Below, in pieces: positions 41,341 through 49,752 of a stretch of DNA of 51,599 nt (position 1 is its first letter; every line of letters begins with the position of its first letter). The notes beneath the pieces are model-generated. The model searched no databases. It saw nothing but the letters and a program-made list of their open reading frames with translations, and was not told the DNA's origin. This stretch comes from Vibrio halioticoli NBRC 102217 (GTDB lineage Bacteria > Pseudomonadota > Gammaproteobacteria > Enterobacterales > Vibrionaceae). Both the position numbers and the translations under genes were made by a program. Where the stretch lies: contig NZ_BAUJ01000038.1 in NCBI RefSeq assembly GCF_000496695.1, forward strand, positions 1 through 51,599, read 5' to 3'.

Positions 41341-41577
41341 ATGAAGTTCACTGTTATTTATTTGAGTTCTAATAAGTTGCTATTGGTAAGGTTGATCCTC
41401 TTATTAGGCCTTTTATTCTTTAGTTATCAATTATATAACTCAATAGTTACGGGGATTACACCTAATAGAGATAAGTATGAAGCATGGAGCTTAGGGTATA
41501 TAGGTTTTGTATTTAAATACTCTTCGTTTGTTTTTGTTTCTTGCTATTTTTTAATTTTTGGATTTAGGTCTAAATAG
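41341..41577 (+). CDS. Small two-helix membrane protein, candidate immunity paralogue (M2)
   Basis: It has 78 residues. MKFTVIYLSSNKLLLVRLIL begins it, the linker is TGITPNRDKYEAW, and it ends FGFRSK. The length, start, linker length and helix positions match M1 and M4, with perhaps half the residues identical. The ribosome-binding site is weak (AAAGGA 13 bases upstream). It is separated from M1 by a 229-base spacer and followed after 25 bases by M3. Divergence concentrates in the helices and loop, as expected of immunity proteins matched to different toxin tips. Confidence 0.7.
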   Translation: MKFTVIYLSSNKLLLVRLILLLGLLFFSYQLYNSIVTGITPNRDKYEAWSLGYIGFVFKYSSFVFVSCYFLIFGFRSK

Positions 41578-41602
41578 ATGTTTTATTAAAAGGATATTTT
41601 AT

Positions 41603-41842
41603 ATGAAGATAAAGAAGCTTTATTTGACGCCTAAAGCCGCCTTCATACAGAGAGCATTTTTTATTGGGCTTATAGTCTGGAGTTTGTATACCACTGCAGA
41701 TCTATGGATAAATGACTTTGAACAACCTCAAATTGTTAGAGGTAGAGTTGAGATTGATTTCTACAGCTATATTTCGAGGTATATATGTTTAGCTGTAGTT
41801 GGTGTTTATATGCTCTTGTTTGTTATTCGTGTCAAGAAGTAA
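41603..41842 (+). CDS. Small two-helix membrane protein, divergent array member (M3)
   Basis: It has 79 residues from ATG 41603, with AAAAGGA 9 bases upstream. The in-frame extension to 41558 overlaps M2 and is not supported. The start MKIKKLYLTPKAAFIQRAFF echoes M1 (MKLTVIYLTKKKLIGMRTIL). Helices lie at about 14-34 and 55-74, with a longer acidic linker (INDFEQPQIVRGRVEIDF). The same size, start motif and topology suggest a distant member of the family; homology is less certain than for M1, M2 and M4. Confidence 0.65.
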   Translation: MKIKKLYLTPKAAFIQRAFFIGLIVWSLYTTADLWINDFEQPQIVRGRVEIDFYSYISRYICLAVVGVYMLLFVIRVKK

Positions 41843-41888
41843 CATATAATTTATTTGTAATGTTTAGTAAATCTGTAGGATCTTCAGT

Positions 41889-42302
41889 ATGTTGTTAAAC
41901 AGGTTTTTATTTATACTCTTGTTATTTGGATTTTCAGGGAACGGACAAACTGATGACTCAATAGACAAATATATCAATGGCCAAATGAATAACTTTGTTG
42001 GAGTTCCTCTACTCCAAGCCAGTGAAAAGGTTTTTGGAAGTGCACCCCCTGAATTTAATCAATACATAAAAGGTCTAGAGGATACTTTTGGCAGGTATGA
42101 AGAACACAGCATTTTATTGGTTAAAAAGATATCTAATCGCTCAAACTACATATATATTGAAATGAACTTAGAGAAAGGTGCAGCGTATTTAAAACTACTG
42201 CTTTATAAAGATAAGAATGCTCAATGGAGGATTAACTTGGCAACAGTAGATAAAATTCCTGAAAATGTAATTTATGATCTTGATTTATTGAATTGTGAAT
42301 GA
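41889..42302 (+). CDS. Exported protein, candidate periplasmic immunity (P1)
   Basis: It has 137 residues with a signal peptide (MLLNRFLFILLLFGFSGNGQ). The mature part is small and alpha/beta-like: helices at about 25-70 followed by strands ILLVKKISNRSNYIYIEM, then NLEKGAAYLKLLLYKDKNA and QWRINLATVDKIPENV. The second half aligns with P2 (42773-43213) and with the remnant at 43231-43328. No known family is recognised; the fold may resemble NTF2-like or DUF4878-like lipoproteins. Its position among the M genes suggests a second, periplasmic layer of immunity. Confidence 0.65.
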   Translation: MLLNRFLFILLLFGFSGNGQTDDSIDKYINGQMNNFVGVPLLQASEKVFGSAPPEFNQYIKGLEDTFGRYEEHSILLVKKISNRSNYIYIEMNLEKGAAYLKLLLYKDKNAQWRINLATVDKIPENVIYDLDLLNCE

Positions 42303-42336
42303 TTTTCCTATTATTACTAAAGGTTATTTTTAAGAC

Positions 42337-42576
42337 ATGAAGCTTACTGTAATATATGTATCAGCTAATAAATTGGTATTCATTCGAGTATTGTTAGTTT
42401 TAATAATATTCCTTACTGCTTCTCAGTTATATGAGTTAATTGTTACTGGTGAAACATTAGGTCGAGGAAAATATAAAGCTTGGGGTGTGGGATATATAGC
42501 TTATTTTTTTCAATATATAGTCTTTATTATCATGAGTTGTTATTTTTTGTTTTATGGTTATAAGCGTAAGTTATGA
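42337..42576 (+). CDS. Small two-helix membrane protein, candidate immunity paralogue (M4)
   Basis: It has 79 residues. MKLTVIYVSANKLVFIRVLL begins it, and the linker TGETLGRGKYKAWGVGY is nearly identical to that of M1. The end is YGYKRKL. It is the closest paralogue of M1, so the toxin tips they match may be related. It starts 34 bases after P1, with AAAGG upstream. It is followed by 196 AT-rich bases (42577-42772) in which I see no gene. Confidence 0.72.
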   Translation: MKLTVIYVSANKLVFIRVLLVLIIFLTASQLYELIVTGETLGRGKYKAWGVGYIAYFFQYIVFIIMSCYFLFYGYKRKL

Positions 42577-42772
42577 TGCTTCTATTTTATCGTATTGCAC
42601 ATATGAAATCCCTTAAAATATTTAAATGAACAAGCAGTAAATGTATTAATCGTCATAGGTTTATAAGCAACTAATTATTGAAAAGGTACAGGTTTTACTC
42701 TTCGCTTTGTGGACACTATTTAGTATAAGAAAAAAGTAAATATTACTTCGTTAGATTAAATATAGGATTAAT

Positions 42773-43213
42773 ATGTTATTAAGAGTAATTACATTATTGT
42801 TCATCATAAATTTTTCGCCTTTCACCCTCGCTTCTGATTCTGTAAAAGAATTAGTGAATGATAAAGTGAGTTATTACTTCACTCATTCAGCTGAAAAGAC
42901 AGCTAAGTATTGGTCTCCATTCAGCGATGCACCGGCACCTGTTATTGATGCTCTGAAACGCTATGAATCACGATACGGAAAGCCAATCTCTTACGATACG
43001 ATAGCAATAGAGGAGGTAACTCCTAGAGTTTCTATTGCCTTTGTGGCGGTTAATTATGAGAAAGGAGTGACTTTTCTTCGGCTACAAGTATACCTAGATA
43101 ACAATAATAAGTGGTCTTTGATGTTTGTCAGTCTAAACCCTGAACCGTTTGGGTTAGTTCCAAACATTATTACTTTTAGTAAGAGATTTGATGAGAATAA
43201 GCCTACTAATTAG
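42773..43213 (+). CDS. Exported protein, candidate periplasmic immunity (P2)
   Basis: It has 146 residues with a signal peptide (MLLRVITLLFIINFSPFTLA, cleavage before SDS). The pattern YEKGVTFLRLQVYLDNNNKW corresponds to LEKGAAYLKLLLYKDKNAQW of P1, and RYESRYGKPISYDTIAIEEV to the P1 segment before it, so P1 and P2 are homologues. AGGA stands before ATG 42773. It is unrelated to the minus-strand exported operon that follows. Confidence 0.65.
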   Translation: MLLRVITLLFIINFSPFTLASDSVKELVNDKVSYYFTHSAEKTAKYWSPFSDAPAPVIDALKRYESRYGKPISYDTIAIEEVTPRVSIAFVAVNYEKGVTFLRLQVYLDNNNKWSLMFVSLNPEPFGLVPNIITFSKRFDENKPTN

Positions 43214-43230
43214 GAAGTATTGCGATGACT

Positions 43231-43328
43231 TATTGTTAGATGAATTCAGTAGTTCAGCCTATAAAGAGGGAGTTGATAGAGTGCCATCAAATATCATTGA
43301 TGATCTTTCATTGCTGAGTGATAAATAA
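43231..43328 (+). pseudogene. 3' remnant of a third P-family gene
   Basis: An open frame without start ends ...EGVDRVPSNIIDDLSLLSDK before TAA 43326-43328. The P1 C terminus reads VDKIPENVIYDLDLLNCE, the same pattern. Upstream of it only about 17 further codons remain before P2's stop region. It is a truncated P-family copy left after loss of its 5' part. Confidence 0.6.
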
Positions 43329-43404
43329 AGAGTGAAATCAGATAATAAGGTCTAGCCATCTAAATAAGAGTGCAACTTGTACTAATTAAAATCTAATTCT
43401 ATTT

Positions 43405-43851
43405 TTACTCACAAGTCACCGTAAACGTAGATCGTACCGTATGCTGCCCTGCAGGATAGTGATGCTTTGGCATCTTCATATTGGCATAAAACTTTAGTTC
43501 ACCCGCCTGAACGTTTTCAAAGGTACCATTGTGGTTTTGCTCTGGATACTCGGGGCCGTGTTCCGGAATTAACTTGATACGCAAGTGCCCCTTGGCATTC
43601 AAAATTCCGGTATCGCTGGTGTATTCGAGGGTGGCGTTATTTTCTCCGGCATTATTGACCAAAATCGCGATGGCAGGGACATCGGTATATTCTTCGTCAT
43701 ACCCAAGGACACCCGATTGAATCCCTTGTCCCTCCCAACCACACATTGGAGATACTGAGCCATTAAAGATGACATAACTGCTACTTTTTGCGGCTGCAGC
43801 GCCAAAAGAAAACAGCATCAATACACTTAAAGATACTAATTTATTTTTCAT
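43405..43851 (-). CDS. Small exported protein with terminal cysteine pair (paralogue B)
   Basis: It has 148 residues with a signal peptide (MKNKLVSLSVLMLFSFGAAA). The mature protein is beta-rich, with one cysteine near its start (VSPMCGWEGQGIQSGVLGY) and one at the penultimate position (TFTVTCE), probably a disulphide. It is paralogous to the gene at 44839-45309: both have NG-x-V-x-P-x-CGW, LVNN, NG-x-F-x-NV-x-AGEL-x-F-A and a TFTVTC end. The layout resembles secreted fibre or pilin-like subunits, but no chaperone or usher is present. It is the last gene of a six-gene operon. Unassigned. Confidence 0.7.
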   Translation of the reverse strand: MKNKLVSLSVLMLFSFGAAAAKSSSYVIFNGSVSPMCGWEGQGIQSGVLGYDEEYTDVPAIAILVNNAGENNATLEYTSDTGILNAKGHLRIKLIPEHGPEYPEQNHNGTFENVQAGELKFYANMKMPKHHYPAGQHTVRSTFTVTCE

Positions 43852-43885
43852 TTTTGCTCTTTCTAACGTTTAAAAACACAATCAA

Positions 43886-44368
43886 TTATTTGCAATTGAT
43901 GGACCACTTCATTCTTATTTCATGGTTGCCAGCAGTAATTTTGGAAACCGGTAAATCAACTCGAACTTTTAAATCTATCTCGCGATTCGCGTTCAACTCA
44001 GAGGCGTTTAACTCAATCCCTCTTCTCCAGTAATTGGCATTCCCTTCATAACGGTCAGGAGTATCCAATTGCAAACGAATCAAATGTAATCCCTTGTCTA
44101 CACTAAGGTCGGCAACTTGAATATCATCGAGTTTAAGTTCTACTCTTTGATAGTTTTCGCTCATTTGAATTTTAAGCCGCACAGCATTACCTTGATAAGA
44201 TTCAGCAAAAGAAATCTCTCCGTTGTTCTCTAATGTTTGAAGTTCACACTCAGGTATAATCTGAGTGGCTTTTGGGCTTATTGGTTCTCGATTTTCAGCA
44301 AAAACGGTCGATGAACATGATACTGCCAGTGCTAGAAATACAGCATTTCTGAATTGTCTCTTGATCAC
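43886..44368 (-). CDS. Small exported protein with terminal cysteine pair
   Basis: It has 160 residues from a GTG start placed directly after the preceding gene's TAA. The signal peptide is MIKRQFRNAVFLALAVSCSS, cleavage near FAE. Early (IIPECELQTL) and penultimate (MKWSINCK) cysteines match the two CGW paralogues in layout, though the sequence is otherwise different. Predicted mainly beta strands. No known family is recognised. Confidence 0.65.
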   Translation of the reverse strand: MIKRQFRNAVFLALAVSCSSTVFAENREPISPKATQIIPECELQTLENNGEISFAESYQGNAVRLKIQMSENYQRVELKLDDIQVADLSVDKGLHLIRLQLDTPDRYEGNANYWRRGIELNASELNANREIDLKVRVDLPVSKITAGNHEIRMKWSINCK

Positions 44369-44788
44369 TTAGTTCACCATGACTCTAACCATAAAATCTG
44401 TTACGGCTTGCTTGGTAATATCGGTATTTGAAACCGTTTTTTCTTTGTGAATCAAAACCTGAAAAGAGGTATTTAGCGATATATCTTTGTCATCATAGTG
44501 ATAATTAATCACTTGATCGCACGTAATCACTTGGTCATGGTTTTCATCAAGAATTGTGGCTGTGTAATTAAGTCTGCTCGATGTACCTTCAAGCTGAATT
44601 TTGCTCCAATCGATATAATCAGAACTAGACAATGCATCAAAAACACGGCGCTCATGATATTCCGCACCTTGGTAGCAGAATTGCTCTAAGTGCTGGGCAT
44701 GATCTTTCTCCATCCCTTGTTCTGCAAAAGATGGAACTGCTAACAATGAAAGGGTGCTCACAAAAAGCACTCGACATAAGTTGTTCAC
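44369..44788 (-). CDS. Small exported protein, unknown
   Basis: It has 139 residues with a clear signal peptide (MNNLCRVLFVSTLSLLAVPS, cleavage after FA). The mature protein has two cysteines (EQFCYQGAEY and VITCDQVINY) about 50 residues apart. It lacks the C-terminal cysteine of its neighbours. Its stop abuts the GTG of the next gene, so the two are translationally coupled. No family is recognised. Confidence 0.62.
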   Translation of the reverse strand: MNNLCRVLFVSTLSLLAVPSFAEQGMEKDHAQHLEQFCYQGAEYHERRVFDALSSSDYIDWSKIQLEGTSSRLNYTATILDENHDQVITCDQVINYHYDDKDISLNTSFQVLIHKEKTVSNTDITKQAVTDFMVRVMVN

Positions 44789-44838
44789 TATAATCTCCAG
44801 AATAAGGGAGGCGATATTACTACCGCCTCTAAAACCAA

Positions 44839-45309
44839 CTAGTTACAAGTTACGGTAAATGTAGTTTTAACCATGTGGTCGCCCGCGCTATAAGTGGTTG
44901 CGGGTTGAGTGGTGCGAGCGAAAAATTCTAGCTCGCCCGCCGGTACATTATTAAAAACGCCATTGTGGTCCATTTCATTGTGTAGACTATCCTTTGAGTC
45001 TTTTAGCTGGAATTTAAGGTCAGCTAAAGGAATAGCGACACCGGAACTACCTTGTAACTCCGTGGTTGTAGACATCTGAAGCGCAGCCTTGTCTGCAACG
45101 CTAACATTGTTGACTAGCGTAGCCTTAGCGGGTGAATCATCACGGTAATCTACAAAACCAAGAGTACCTGGCTGGTGATCAGTCACATCCCAACCACAAG
45201 CTGGCTCGACATTACCGTTCCAAATAACCTCACCACTGTTATTTGTAGCACTTGCAAGGGCAGGCGTTAGGGCAGCTGCTGTTGCGACAGCTAGCATTTG
45301 TTTCTTCAT
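44839..45309 (-). CDS. Small exported protein with terminal cysteine pair (paralogue A)
   Basis: It has 156 residues from ATG 45309, after GGAAACAAT; a longer frame to 45366 has no signal peptide at its start. The signal peptide is MKKQMLAVATAAALTPALAS. The mature start is EVIWNGNVEPACGWDV and the end is TTFTVTCN. It is the closest relative of the 43405-43851 product. A well-expressed, Ala/Thr-rich subunit is suggested by the composition. A surface or periplasmic structural role is inference. Confidence 0.7.
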   Translation of the reverse strand: MKKQMLAVATAAALTPALASATNNSGEVIWNGNVEPACGWDVTDHQPGTLGFVDYRDDSPAKATLVNNVSVADKAALQMSTTTELQGSSGVAIPLADLKFQLKDSKDSLHNEMDHNGVFNNVPAGELEFFARTTQPATTYSAGDHMVKTTFTVTCN

Positions 45310-45369
45310 TATTGTTTCCTTCTTTACTAAATATAATGAAAGAAAAAAGCCGTTTGTGAATATCAATAT

Positions 45370-45804
45370 CTATTCAGAAAAAGTCGTGCTTTCTTGTTTC
45401 ATTTTTAAGAGACGGTATTTCTCCGCCTCAACTTGCAGGAGTTTGAGCTCGTGCTCTGCTTGAGCCAATTGCTCTTCCCTGTTGCGTTGACGAAGTTCAA
45501 ACTCATAAAGCTTGGTGCAATCCACTCGGTCTTCACCGCCAAACTGTATTGTTACGGCAGCATAAATCCCTGCCTCGTCTTGGTTTTGCTCGTAATAGTT
45601 GTTGTAGTAATTGTCGCTATCTTCGTTTCCCATCGCGCCGTAGGTGCCAACCTGAAAGGTTTTACCCGTTGAAACCGCTTGCTCACAGCTAGCTCCATCC
45701 GTTGTTCTTATACGATCAGTACCCGATGGATTTGAAATACTTGGAATTGGGTTTGCCAATAACACCGGACTCCACAGGCAGGTTAATAAATAGAATTTTT
45801 TCAT
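45370..45804 (-). CDS. Exported protein with C-terminal coiled coil
   Basis: It has 144 residues from ATG 45804 (MKKFYLLTCLWSPVLLANPI, signal peptide). The middle has two cysteines (DGASCEQAV, DRVDCTKLYEF) and a tyrosine/asparagine-rich stretch (DSDNYYNNYYEQN). The C-terminal third (about 107-140) is a charged coiled coil rich in Glu, Gln and Leu. AVTIQFGG before it could be a beta strand. It starts 2 bases after its upstream neighbour's stop. Not assigned to a family. Confidence 0.62.
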   Translation of the reverse strand: MKKFYLLTCLWSPVLLANPIPSISNPSGTDRIRTTDGASCEQAVSTGKTFQVGTYGAMGNEDSDNYYNNYYEQNQDEAGIYAAVTIQFGGEDRVDCTKLYEFELRQRNREEQLAQAEHELKLLQVEAEKYRLLKMKQESTTFSE

Positions 45805-45806
45805 CC

Positions 45807-46160
45807 TCAATACCTTTTGAATGTCAGCTTGGTACAGGTTTCGTAGTCGTTCTCTTCGCCTGTGATCATCAATGTACAAACATGCTTTACTGAAGTGATA
45901 CCTGGGGGAGTATCAAAAGTGATGTCCAATTCAATCTCCTGATCTGGAGATAACATCAATTTATTCGGGAATTTTTTGTCATCTATACGGACGTAAAAAG
46001 GCGCTGTTTTGCTGAATTTATTAATTAGCTTGAACTTAACATGTGTCTTGTCTGAATACGTTTGGTATTCAGTCTCTTTCCACTGATGGATGTTCGCTTG
46101 TGCTACACCACTTGCCATTAGTAGCGCTATCACAGCCCATTGTTTTGCCCAATTAACCAT
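45807..46160 (-). CDS. Small exported beta-sandwich-like protein
   Basis: It has 117 residues from ATG 46160; a frame extending to 46199 would put charged residues before the signal peptide MVNWAKQWAVIALLMASGVA. The mature region alternates polar and hydrophobic residues in strands (THVKFKLINKF, PFYVRIDDKKF, EIELDITF), with two cysteines (HVCTLMITG, YETCTKLTF). This looks like an Ig-like domain. It is the first gene of the six-gene minus-strand operon. A chaperone or minor-subunit role is possible but unproven. Confidence 0.62.
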   Translation of the reverse strand: MVNWAKQWAVIALLMASGVAQANIHQWKETEYQTYSDKTHVKFKLINKFSKTAPFYVRIDDKKFPNKLMLSPDQEIELDITFDTPPGITSVKHVCTLMITGEENDYETCTKLTFKRY

Positions 46161-46595
46161 AATTACTCCAACACAAATCAAATACCGCACACGTCTCATA
46201 GACTGACGAATCGCGAATCATACACAGACTGCTACAGATAAAATTGCCATTTCGCGCCACGTTCAGAAAGTATGTTTTTGAGAGGTGCTAGCTTACTCAA
46301 TCTAGCGATTTTGAATAATGAAACACATTGATAACTGATATGCCTCACATGCATATTTTTATGCTCACTAGACAGGTTGGTAATAAGGGGAAGGCTGCTC
46401 AGGAATTAACAGGGGATGGAATAAGTAACCAAGGAATATTTGAAGGTTTTTTTTGCAGTTTCGTTGTGGAAGCTTAAAAACCTAGCTTGGTTAGACTGTG
46501 AAATATCGGAGCTCTGTAATATGCAGTGAGATTAGATTCGCTTCTTCGATTACAACCTGGTGTAATAAATCAAAATATCGAGATAGAAGTAACGC
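46161..46595. other. Divergent intergenic region
   Basis: 435 bases between the exported-protein operon and the helicase gene. It presumably holds both promoters, but I see no consensus pair good enough to call. There are no repeats, tRNAs or reading frames of note; a T8 run lies at 46448-46455. Confidence 0.5.
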
Positions 46596-49500
46596 ATGCA
46601 ACAGATTGGCATTTATGAACAACTCATTACTCAATTGATAGAAAATAGAGTAGATCGTGAACGTTATTATGTTGGTGAACGCGCGTTAGATGGAGCAGAG
46701 GCATCGGTTTGGCTTTCGCGTTTTTTATCGCAAATTATTGAATATGCGATTGATGCAGTACCTGCTAGCGATGACAGATTACACCATCAAATAGCACTTT
46801 CTAATCAACTGCTTTTATGGCTAAAAGAGCAGATCCAAGACAAAGATCTAATAGAAGATAACTTACTCAATAGTCAGGGAAAAATCTTAACGGCTCTGTA
46901 TGAACTAGAGAACCCTGTTTCTGCGGATCTAAAGAACTACATTGACGATATATTCCCTTTGACTGGGCTAACTCAAAGTGAGCTTTTCTGTGGGAGTAAT
47001 GCGGGTTTATCTCTAGAGTCTGAGATAAAAAGAGAAATCTTGTCTGCGAATAAAGTTTATTGGTTGGTTTCATTTATCAAATGGACAGGGATACGCATTT
47101 TTCGCAAAGAGTTGGAAGCCTTTACCAATAGTGGTGGTGAACTTAAAATTATCACTACTTCGTACATGGGGGCAACAGATGCCAAAGCGGTAGAGTATTT
47201 GGCGAACCTACCTAATACCGAGGTTAAGCTCAGCTACAATACCACTCGCGAACGTTTACATGCGAAAAGCTATTTATTTTTGCGCGATACGGGTTATCAC
47301 ACTGGCTATATAGGCTCTTCCAATTTATCCCATTCGGCTTTAACCAATGGATTAGAATGGAACTTAAAAATAACATCACAAGAGATACCTCATATCATTC
47401 AAAAGTCTTTAAGTACCTTTGAAACGTACTGGGCATCCCATGATTTTGAAGTTTTTACGGGTGATACGGTCAGTGTTGAAAAACTCAAGCACGCTCTAAA
47501 ACAGGAGAAAGGCGAAACCCATAAAGAAGTCTCTCATTTTTTTGATATTACCCCCTTTCCCCATCAAAACGACATATTAGAACAGTTAACTGTTGAACGA
47601 AGCATTCATAAACGGTTTAGAAACCTTGTCGTGGCGGCTACAGGGACAGGAAAAACCTTAATCTCAGCATTTGATTTCGCTCGTTTTAGAAAACAAAACC
47701 CCAATGCGACTTTTTTGTTTATTGCACATAGAGAAGAGATTCTAAAGCAAGCTTGCTCTGCCTATCGTGGTGTATTGAGAAACAGTGATTTTGGTGAGCT
47801 TTGGGTTGGTAATTACAAACCTGAACACTACCGTCAGTTATTTGTGTCAGTACAAACATTAAATCGAAATATTGAACAGCTAAACCTGACATCTGATTAC
47901 TATGACTACATAGTTGTCGATGAAGTGCACCACATCGCTGCTCGTAGTTATCGAGCCATCTTAAAGCTCTTTCAACCGCATATTTTACTTGGGTTAACTG
48001 CCACTCCTGAGCGCCATGATGGAGGAGATATCTTAAGTGATTTTAGTGGTGTGATAGCCGCTGAATTACGCTTGCCCGAAGCCATAAATCAACGTCACCT
48101 TTGTCCATTTCAATACTTTGGGATCGATGACGATACAGATTTAAGGACAATCCCTTGGAGTCGTGGCCGCTACGATATTGCACAACTTACCAATGTCTAT
48201 ACTCACAATCAAAGTCGCTTTAATAAGATATTACTGAGCCTACAAGAGATCATTACAGACTTAAGCGGTATGAGAGCATTGGCTTTCTGTGCGAGCCGTA
48301 AGCATGCTCAATATATGACTCAGCAATTCCTATTGAAGGGAATTAAAGCCGATATCTTAACAAGCGATAATAGTGATGAGCGCCAACAAAAGCAGCAAAG
48401 TCTACGTATTGGTGACATTAATGTGCTTTGCGTTGTCGATATATTTAATGAAGGTGTCGATATTCCAGAAGTGGATACTTTGCTTTTTTTAAGACCTACC
48501 GAGAGTTTGACTATATTTTTGCAACAGCTTGGTCGAGGTTTGAGACTAGCAGAAGGAAAAGAGTGTTGTACGGTTTTAGATTTTGTGGGTAATTCTCGTC
48601 CTGAATATGATTTTGCCAATAAATTTAGAGCTCTCGTAGGAAAAAGTAAACGAGCAATTACTGATGAGATTAAGCAAGGATTTCCCGATGCACCTCTGGG
48701 CTGTCGTATCGAGTTGACTAAACAAACTCAAGCTATGGTGTTGCGAAATATTCGGCAAGCATCCATGACGCTAGCTCGTTTGGTGAGCATGATAAGGCAG
48801 TATCCGCAACACTCAGAGTTACCTTTGACTCTATCTAACTTTTTAATCCAACACCCTCATGTTGATTTGAACGATATGTATAAAAAGGGTTGTTGGGAGG
48901 AGTTAGTTGAGAGATCGCAAGATAAAGTGAGTGAGTCATCATCAAATAACCTACATTGGAAGATGTTCCAAAAAGCGGTTTTTAATCGTATTTTAGCTTG
49001 TGATGATCATGATTATTTGAGCTTTTTAAAACATCTCTGTCTTACCAATTTTGAGTTAGCTGAAAGTAATAATCGGCAGGCACTTATGTGCCACTACGAT
49101 TTCTGGCAAAACACAGGGCCTACTGTAGGGTTTGATTCATTAGCCGAGAGCTTCTCTTCTTTGCGAAGGCTAGATATCACATCTGAGCTTGCGAGTGTTT
49201 TAGATTGGTTGTTGAACAAAACCAAATATCAACAATTAACTATTTCTGATTTACTAAGTGTGCCTTTGAAGTTGCATGCTCGGTATGCGCGCGACCAAAT
49301 TTTGGTAGCTTTTGGGGCGATAACGTTTGAACGAAAACCTCCGGCAAGAGAGGGTGTGCTTGTTCTTCAAGATCAAAATATTGAATTGCTATTTGTGACG
49401 TTGGAAAAAGATGGAAAGCAGTTTTCACCTACAACTATGTATCATGATTATGCGATTAATGAGCACTTATTCCACTGGCAATCTCAAAATAGTGCCCGCC

Positions 49501-49736
49501 CGGATCGTGGTAAAGGGTTAAGCTATATACAGCACAGACAGAATAAAAAACGCTTGTTCTTATTCGTGCGTGAGCAAACAAAAGATCAGTACGGTCGTAC
49601 CATGGGCTTCGTGAATTATGGGGAAGTTGACTATGTCAGTCACACAGGTTCACAACCTATGAGTATCACATGGAAATTAAGGCATGCCATGCCAAACTTC
49701 ATGTGGCAACAAGCTGCAAAATTAGCGGTGGGATAA
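46596..49736 (+). CDS. PLD nuclease-like/SF2 helicase with DUF3427
   Basis: A 1046-residue protein. The N-terminal half carries a phospholipase D-like domain with H222-A-K224 in RERLHAKSYLFLRD, then YIGSSNLSHSAL, a nuclease-type HxK motif. The SF2 helicase core follows: Walker A ATGTGKT near residues 347-354, DEVHH near 445, GLTATPERHDGGD, and motif VI QQLGRGLRL. A DUF3427-like C terminus ends the protein. This architecture occurs in defence islands and as an orphan gene near restriction systems; a role against foreign DNA is plausible but unproven. It stands alone, with no methyltransferase or partner in the window. A palindromic element is just downstream. Confidence 0.88.
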   Translation: MQQIGIYEQLITQLIENRVDRERYYVGERALDGAEASVWLSRFLSQIIEYAIDAVPASDDRLHHQIALSNQLLLWLKEQIQDKDLIEDNLLNSQGKILTALYELENPVSADLKNYIDDIFPLTGLTQSELFCGSNAGLSLESEIKREILSANKVYWLVSFIKWTGIRIFRKELEAFTNSGGELKIITTSYMGATDAKAVEYLANLPNTEVKLSYNTTRERLHAKSYLFLRDTGYHTGYIGSSNLSHSALTNGLEWNLKITSQEIPHIIQKSLSTFETYWASHDFEVFTGDTVSVEKLKHALKQEKGETHKEVSHFFDITPFPHQNDILEQLTVERSIHKRFRNLVVAATGTGKTLISAFDFARFRKQNPNATFLFIAHREEILKQACSAYRGVLRNSDFGELWVGNYKPEHYRQLFVSVQTLNRNIEQLNLTSDYYDYIVVDEVHHIAARSYRAILKLFQPHILLGLTATPERHDGGDILSDFSGVIAAELRLPEAINQRHLCPFQYFGIDDDTDLRTIPWSRGRYDIAQLTNVYTHNQSRFNKILLSLQEIITDLSGMRALAFCASRKHAQYMTQQFLLKGIKADILTSDNSDERQQKQQSLRIGDINVLCVVDIFNEGVDIPEVDTLLFLRPTESLTIFLQQLGRGLRLAEGKECCTVLDFVGNSRPEYDFANKFRALVGKSKRAITDEIKQGFPDAPLGCRIELTKQTQAMVLRNIRQASMTLARLVSMIRQYPQHSELPLTLSNFLIQHPHVDLNDMYKKGCWEELVERSQDKVSESSSNNLHWKMFQKAVFNRILACDDHDYLSFLKHLCLTNFELAESNNRQALMCHYDFWQNTGPTVGFDSLAESFSSLRRLDITSELASVLDWLLNKTKYQQLTISDLLSVPLKLHARYARDQILVAFGAITFERKPPAREGVLVLQDQNIELLFVTLEKDGKQFSPTTMYHDYAINEHLFHWQSQNSARPDRGKGLSYIQHRQNKKRLFLFVREQTKDQYGRTMGFVNYGEVDYVSHTGSQPMSITWKLRHAMPNFMWQQAAKLAVG

Positions 49737-49752
49737 TTTAAAAATAAAAAGC

